64,000 nucleotides of DNA from assembly GCF_001591165.1 (NCBI RefSeq), contig NZ_BCUG01000003.1, positions 112,602 to 176,601 of the forward strand, given 5' to 3'. Made by a program: the position numbers and the translations under genes. Positions within the stretch are counted from its first letter, which is position 1. Each line of letters opens with the position of its first letter. A model generated the notes under the pieces. It was given only the letters and a program-made list of their open reading frames with translations, did not search any database and was not told the origin of the DNA. Shown here piece by piece: positions 59,935 to 64,000 of the stretch. The stretch is from Thauera butanivorans NBRC 103042 (GTDB lineage Bacteria > Pseudomonadota > Gammaproteobacteria > Burkholderiales > Rhodocyclaceae).

Positions 59935-61368
59935 TCAATCCTTGCGGTCGCGCCTTTCCTCGATCAGGCGCTGCTTCAGTTCGCGCAGACGCGCATCCAC
60001 CGCGGAGAGCTCGTAGAAATCGCCGTCGCCCGCCCTGCTTGCGATCTCCAGTTGCTCGATCGCTGCCGGCAGGCTGCCGCGCAGCCGATAGACTTCGGCC
60101 TGGGCGCGGTGCTGGGCGGTGACTTTGCCCAGGTCCGCATAGGCCCGCGACAGCAGTTGCCACAGGCGCGGGTCGGACTGGCGGTTGTCCAGTGCGCGGC
60201 GGACGCCATCGACCGCCGCCTGCGGCTGGCCGCCGAGGATGCGCGCATTGGCCAGCGCATAGACCAGGGCGTGGTTGGACGGGAAGCTGCGCATCGCCGC
60301 CTCCAGCACCTTGATCGCGGTCGCGCCGTCCTTGCGCGCCAGTGCGATCTCGGCGCGCAGCGTTTCGATCCACGGCGACGGCGGCGCCTTGGCGCGCACG
60401 GCCTCGAGCCGTTGCGCTGCCTCGTCCAGCCGGCCGGCGCGGAACAGGGCGCGCGCCAGGCCATAGCCGGCGGCGGGGTCGGCCGGCGTCTGCGCCAGCT
60501 GGCTTTCCATGTCCCTGACCGCATCGGTGGCCAGGCCGGCGTTGGCACGCAACTTGGCGCGGGAGAAGTTGAAGTCCGGCGAATCGACCACCTGGCGGTA
60601 GCGCATCGAGTTGACACGGTTCTCCATGTCGGCGATGCGCTCGGTCGTCAGCGGGTGGGTGCGCAGATAGGCCGGCGCATTGTTCTCGTACATGCGGGTG
60701 GCGCGCTGCAGGCGCTCGAAGAAGCCGGGCATGCCGCGCACGTCGAAGCCGGCACTCTCCAGCGTCTCGAGCCCGACGCGATCCGCCTCGCGCTCGAAGC
60801 TGCGGGTGTAGCCGAGCTGCGACTGGATCGCGCCGGCCTGGCCGGCAGCGATCGCCGCCTGGCTGACGTCCGAATTGCTGCGCGCCGCCAGCACCGCCAC
60901 CAGCAGCGAGGCCATCATCAGCATCGCCGACTGGCTCTGCTTGCCGACGATCTGCGCGATGTGGCGCTGGGTGACGTGGGCGATTTCGTGGCCGAGCACC
61001 GAGGCGAACTCGGATTCGGTCTGCGCTGCCAGCAGCAGGCCGGTATGCACGCCGATGTAGCCGCCGGGCAGCGCGAAGGCGTTGAGCGTCGAGTCGCTGA
61101 CGACGAAGAAATCGAAATCCAGCCCGGGATTGTTGCTCACCGCCGCCAGCTTGTGGCCGATGCGGTTGACGTACTCCTCGACTTCCGGATCGTCCAGGTA
61201 GCTGGCATCGCGCCAGCGGATCTGGCTGATGATCTGCTCACCGATGCGCCGCTCGGCGGCCGGCGAAAGCTCGGTCGCGGCAACGTCTCCCAGATCGGGC
61301 AGATCGTAGGCGTGGACAGGGAAAGCCAGCGCGAGGCTGAGCAGCAGGGCAAGAGGTCGTCGCATCAT
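59935..61368 (-). CDS. bepA: BepA/YfgC-like M48 periplasmic metalloprotease with TPRs
   Basis: A 477-residue secreted protease/chaperone for outer-membrane protein quality control. A signal peptide ends near VHA-Y (residue 20). The M48 domain has the zinc motif HEIAH (H127, E128, H131) and a further Glu ligand in SFEREADRVGLE; the C-terminal half (about 265-450) is a TPR array. This matches BepA in domain order and length. tusA lies 129 bases downstream on the same strand. Confidence 0.93.
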   Translation of the reverse strand: MMRRPLALLLSLALAFPVHAYDLPDLGDVAATELSPAAERRIGEQIISQIRWRDASYLDDPEVEEYVNRIGHKLAAVSNNPGLDFDFFVVSDSTLNAFALPGGYIGVHTGLLLAAQTESEFASVLGHEIAHVTQRHIAQIVGKQSQSAMLMMASLLVAVLAARSNSDVSQAAIAAGQAGAIQSQLGYTRSFEREADRVGLETLESAGFDVRGMPGFFERLQRATRMYENNAPAYLRTHPLTTERIADMENRVNSMRYRQVVDSPDFNFSRAKLRANAGLATDAVRDMESQLAQTPADPAAGYGLARALFRAGRLDEAAQRLEAVRAKAPPSPWIETLRAEIALARKDGATAIKVLEAAMRSFPSNHALVYALANARILGGQPQAAVDGVRRALDNRQSDPRLWQLLSRAYADLGKVTAQHRAQAEVYRLRGSLPAAIEQLEIASRAGDGDFYELSAVDARLRELKQRLIEERRDRKD

Positions 61369-61372
61369 CGGG

Positions 61373-61381
61373 TGCTATGAT
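61373..61381 (+). promoter_or_regulatory. Extended -10 promoter candidate for moaC
   Basis: TGCTATGAT gives an extended -10 (TGn followed by TATGAT) 98 bases before the moaC start, in the divergent gap with the bepA-like gene. Confidence 0.35.
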
Positions 61382-61478
61382 ACCCGGCCGCATCAAAGCG
61401 TTCCCGCATGCCTGTATCCGGCTGTAGCCGGCCCCGGCCGCGGCGCACGCGCCCTCTCTTCATGACCGCCGAAGCACG

Positions 61479-61994
61479 ATGAGCACCGACGCAGCGAACT
61501 CCGACACCCCCGCCTTGACCCATTTCGACACCGAAGGCCAGGCCCACATGGTCGACGTCGGCGCCAAGGCCGAAACCCGCCGCGTCGCCGTCGCCACCGG
61601 CCGCATCCTGATGCTGCCGGATACCTTCGGCATGATCCGCGCCGGCACGGCCAGGAAGGGCGACGTGCTCGGCATCGCCCGCATCGCCGCCATCCAGGCC
61701 TCGAAGCGCACCAGCGAACTGATTCCGCTGTGCCATCCGCTGCCGCTGACGCGGGTGGCGGTCGAGTTCGCGCTGGAGGAAGGCGCGCAGGAAGGGAGCG
61801 AACACGCGGTGCGTTGCACCGTCACCGCCGAAACGGTCGGCCGCACCGGCGTCGAGATGGAAGCACTGACCGCGGTCAACGTCGGCCTGCTGACGATCTA
61901 CGACATGTGCAAGGCGGTGGACCGGGGCATGCGCATGGAAGGCATTCGCCTGCTGGAAAAGCTCGGCGGCAAGTCGGGGCACTGGCAGGCCTGA
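61479..61994 (+). CDS. moaC: Cyclic pyranopterin monophosphate synthase MoaC
   Basis: A 171-residue enzyme of molybdenum cofactor synthesis that forms cPMP from the product of MoaA. Core blocks: [31 protein letters not shown] with the conserved His, [15 protein letters not shown] and [12 protein letters not shown]. Length is normal. It is a single gene on the plus strand; no other moa gene is within view. Confidence 0.97.
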   Translation: MSTDAANSDTPALTHFDTEGQAHMVDVGAKAETRRVAVATGRILMLPDTFGMIRAGTARKGDVLGIARIAAIQASKRTSELIPLCHPLPLTRVAVEFALEEGAQEGSEHAVRCTVTAETVGRTGVEMEALTAVNVGLLTIYDMCKAVDRGMRMEGIRLLEKLGGKSGHWQA

Positions 61995-62001
61995 CGACTG
62001 T

Positions 62002-62247
62002 TTACCGGACGGCTTGCTTTGCGCCGTCCTTTGCTGCCAGGCGCGAGATCACCAGCGGAAAGGCACCCGACCCGGCAAGCGCGATGGCCGACACCAGAAA
62101 CGCCAGTCCCGCCATCGGCTCTGCCAGTGCCGGATGAAGCCGGTCACCGGCACCGGCGAAACACGTCACTGCCGGCACCAGACACAGCGCCGCCAGGACG
62201 AAAAGCACGAGCGCCGACATCGGCATCCGGCGGTGGTCAGCGGACAT
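62002..62247 (-). CDS. Small two-helix membrane protein
   Basis: An 81-residue protein with two membrane helices (about 8-28 and 40-62), a basic N-terminus (MSADHRRMPM) and a Lys-containing tail. No family is recognised. The ATG at 62247 has GGAG nine bases upstream and is preferred to the ATG at 62262, which abuts the regulator stop. It lies directly downstream of the AcoR-like gene. Confidence 0.55.
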   Translation of the reverse strand: MSADHRRMPMSALVLFVLAALCLVPAVTCFAGAGDRLHPALAEPMAGLAFLVSAIALAGSGAFPLVISRLAAKDGAKQAVR

Positions 62248-62262
62248 GCATCCATTCTCCAT

Positions 62263-63378
62263 TCAAAAGTTGCGGCCCAGCTTGCGGTACAAGGTGTTGC
62301 GGGCGATGCCCAAGGCCCGTGCAGCAGCTGACACGTTGCCGCCGTGTTCGGCCAGCGCCCGCTGGATCAGGCTCTCGTCCAGACCCAGCGGGGGACGGCC
62401 ACGCGGTCGGGCTGCTACGGACAGCATCCTCCTGGACTCTGCTCCTGCCCGAGATGTGACGAAAACCGGCACAGCTTCGGCATCGAAGATTTCCTCCGGC
62501 AGATGCCGCGGCAGGATCACCCGTTCATCGTCATCGAGCAGCGCCAACGCCACCCGCAGCACGTTCTGCAATTGGCGGATGTTGCCCGGCCAGGCATATG
62601 CCTCGAAGAAGTGCATCACTTCTTCCGACACGCTCACACCATCGCACGGCCGGCCGGCGCACTCCGCCTCGATCAACAGGCCGACGATGACACGCATGTC
62701 GGTGCGCGCACGCAAGGGCGGCAGGTGGACGGTCAGGCCGTTGATGCGGTAGTAGAGGTCCTCGCGGAACAGGCCGTTCTTCACCGATTCGTTCAGCGTC
62801 CGGTGCGTCGCCGACACCAGCGCGATGTCGACCGGCAGCGCCTCCCGGGCACCGACCGGCACCACGCGGCGCTCCTGCAGCACGCGCAGCAGCCTCGCCT
62901 GCATGGACAGCGACATGTCGCCGATCTCGTCCAGGAACAGCGTGCCGCCGTCGGCCTGCTGGATGCGCCCCACCGCGCCTTCGCGCCGTGCGCCGGTGAA
63001 GGCGCCGCCGACATAGCCGAAGAGTTCGGCTTCGATCAGGCTTTCGGGAATCGCTGCGCAGTTGAGGGCGACGAAAGGGCCATCGGCCCGCGGCCCGCTG
63101 TTGTGGCAGGCCTGCGCCAGCAATTCCTTGCCGACACCGGATTCGCCCTGGATCAGCAACGGGATGTTGCGCCCCACCACCCTGCCGGCACGATCGAGCA
63201 CCCGCTGCAGACCGGCATCGCCAGTAGCCAGGCGGGCGAGCGTCACACGCCCGTCGGCGGCAGGCTCCAGCGCAAGACGATGCAGCCTCTCGCCGGCGGT
63301 CCGCCCGGGGTCGCAAGGCCGCTTCGACGCAGGCACGGGCAAGTCCGCCAGCGGCGCGCGCGTAAAGATCCGCCCCAT
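62263..63378 (-). CDS. Sigma-54-dependent AcoR-type activator lacking its sensor domain
   Basis: A 371-residue enhancer-binding protein. The AAA+ domain is complete: Walker A GESGVGKE (78-85), the sigma-54 contact loop GAFTGA (125-130) and Walker B GGTLFLDEIGD (144-154). The C-terminal Fis-type helix-turn-helix (NVSAAARALGIARNTLYRKL) is also intact. Only about 70 residues precede the AAA+ core; full AcoR-type proteins have about 300 more with a GAF sensor. Either the sensor was lost or the protein works constitutively or with a partner. DUF779 lies directly upstream on the same strand. Confidence 0.9.
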   Translation of the reverse strand: MGRIFTRAPLADLPVPASKRPCDPGRTAGERLHRLALEPAADGRVTLARLATGDAGLQRVLDRAGRVVGRNIPLLIQGESGVGKELLAQACHNSGPRADGPFVALNCAAIPESLIEAELFGYVGGAFTGARREGAVGRIQQADGGTLFLDEIGDMSLSMQARLLRVLQERRVVPVGAREALPVDIALVSATHRTLNESVKNGLFREDLYYRINGLTVHLPPLRARTDMRVIVGLLIEAECAGRPCDGVSVSEEVMHFFEAYAWPGNIRQLQNVLRVALALLDDDERVILPRHLPEEIFDAEAVPVFVTSRAGAESRRMLSVAARPRGRPPLGLDESLIQRALAEHGGNVSAAARALGIARNTLYRKLGRNF

Positions 63379-63464
63379 CGTCGTTCGTCTCCAGCACCGG
63401 ACCATGCCGGCTCACCGGGACTATTAAAGCAAAAGCTGCTGCAGCAAAGCAGAAAACAAAGCAG

Positions 63465-63483
63465 AAAAAATTCGCCGGGCGAA
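63465..63483 (-). terminator. Weak terminator between DUF779 and the regulator gene
   Basis: On the minus strand a short palindrome TTCGCCCGGCGAA (63471-63483) is followed by TTTTTT (63465-63470) and further T-rich sequence. The stem is short, so readthrough into the regulator gene is likely. Confidence 0.4.
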
Positions 63484-63533
63484 AAGGAACACCATGGGAA
63501 CACTGCATCCCTCGGCGGGAAGGGCTGCCGCAG

Positions 63534-63914
63534 CTAGCGGCCGCGGGCGCGATCCTCGGCTTCCACCTCGGCCATCTCGTCGTCGTCGAACAGCCGCGAG
63601 CGGGTCAGGAAGGCCTTGCCGGTGCCGCCTTCCAGCGAGAAGGTGCCACCCGTTCCTTCCACCACGTCGATGATCAATTGCGTGTGCTTCCAGTATTCGT
63701 ATTGCGACGCACTGATGTAGAACGGAACGCCGCCGATCTCGCCGAGATGGACGTCGTACGGGCCGATCGTCAGATCGGTGGGCAGGTAGCAGTTGGCGGC
63801 GCTGTTGTCGCAGCAGCCGCCGGACTGGTGGAAGATCAGATCGGATCCATGCTCGGCCTTGAGCTGGTCGATCAGTTCGAGCGCCGCAGGTGTGGCGATG
63901 ACGCGCTTGACCAT
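63534..63914 (-). CDS. DUF779 family protein
   Basis: A 126-residue protein of the DUF779 family: VIATPAALELIDQLKAEHGSDLIF, the Cys-rich QSGGCCDNSAANCY block (a likely metal or redox site) and the SQYEYWKHTQLIIDVVEG segment. DUF779 genes usually accompany aldehyde or alcohol dehydrogenase genes regulated by AcoR-type activators. Here the regulator is downstream; a dehydrogenase may lie beyond the window edge. The ATG at 63914 has GGAG upstream and is preferred to the frame start at 63977. Confidence 0.9.
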   Translation of the reverse strand: MVKRVIATPAALELIDQLKAEHGSDLIFHQSGGCCDNSAANCYLPTDLTIGPYDVHLGEIGGVPFYISASQYEYWKHTQLIIDVVEGTGGTFSLEGGTGKAFLTRSRLFDDDEMAEVEAEDRARGR

Positions 63915-63938
63915 GATTGTCTGCTCCGCAGTACAAGT

Positions 63939-63964
63939 GTCGGGGGCAGTCGCCTGCCCCCGAC
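63939..63964. terminator. Hairpin upstream of DUF779
   Basis: A perfect 11-bp stem (63939-63949 with 63954-63964) with a TCGC loop lies 25 bases before the DUF779 start. No T-run follows on the minus strand, so it may be an intercistronic stabilising or attenuating hairpin after an upstream gene outside the window. Confidence 0.5.
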
Positions 63965-64000
63965 CAAGCGCCCGCAAGCAGGCGCGGGAGGAGAGCCGTC

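Overview
The window is a GC-rich, densely packed bacterial chromosome segment. Gene content and order point to a betaproteobacterium, most likely of the Rhodocyclales (Thauera/Azoarcus group): mutL-miaA, hda, pcnB-folK-panBC, ilvBHC-pssA-leuA, rpsP-rimM-trmD-rplS, lptFG divergent from pepA-holC-valS, and the DUF779/AcoR-type pair. This placement is inferred from synteny and protein style, not from a database search. No rRNA, tRNA, CRISPR array or intact insertion sequence was seen.

Layout. 0-4.5 kb: the 3' part of mutL, a periplasmic ATP-dependent DNA ligase, miaA and two small conserved genes. 4.5-15 kb (mostly minus strand): an RND efflux pair without its outer-membrane partner, a DUF2157/DUF4401/GDYXXLXY membrane module, an orphan phosphonate-type binding protein, a type II NADH dehydrogenase and a Rid-family protein. 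15-20.7 kb: a GGDEF-EAL protein, purM, a remnant of a DUF2784 gene, an AI-2E family exporter and hda. 20.8-27 kb: pcnB, folK, a deoxynucleoside kinase, panB, panC and a CBS protein. 27-34 kb: pepN, then a low-GC islet (29.8-31.3 kb) and a P-type cation ATPase. 34-45.3 kb: branched-chain amino acid synthesis (ilvBHC, leuA) with pssA, an Ada-like repair protein, a LysR/isochorismatase pair, a HIT protein and a WrbA-like flavoprotein. 45.4-57.4 kb: a PilZ-like protein, the ribosomal/tRNA-modification operon, lptFG and pepA-holC-valS. 57.5-64 kb: a coiled-coil lipoprotein, a pirin-family pseudogene, TusA, a BepA-like protease, moaC, a sensor-less AcoR-type regulator and DUF779.

The most unusual locus is the low-GC islet. 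It encodes a protein that fuses an N-terminal TIR domain, with the NADase-type glutamate in place, to a C-terminal pterin-4a-carbinolamine dehydratase (PCD/DCoH) domain with its signature motif intact. Twenty-nine bases downstream on the same strand lies a CopG/BrnA-type antitoxin gene with no BrnT toxin beside it. A nested inverted repeat sits just upstream. I read this as a candidate two-gene toxin-antitoxin or abortive-infection module with a TIR-PCD effector. That reading is inference from architecture and context.

Other points of note are two decayed genes (DUF2784 with an internal deletion; a frameshifted pirin), an Ada homologue that has lost three of the four zinc cysteines of its N-terminal domain, and two families of dispersed palindromic intergenic repeats (near 20.8, 44.25 and 54.35 kb).
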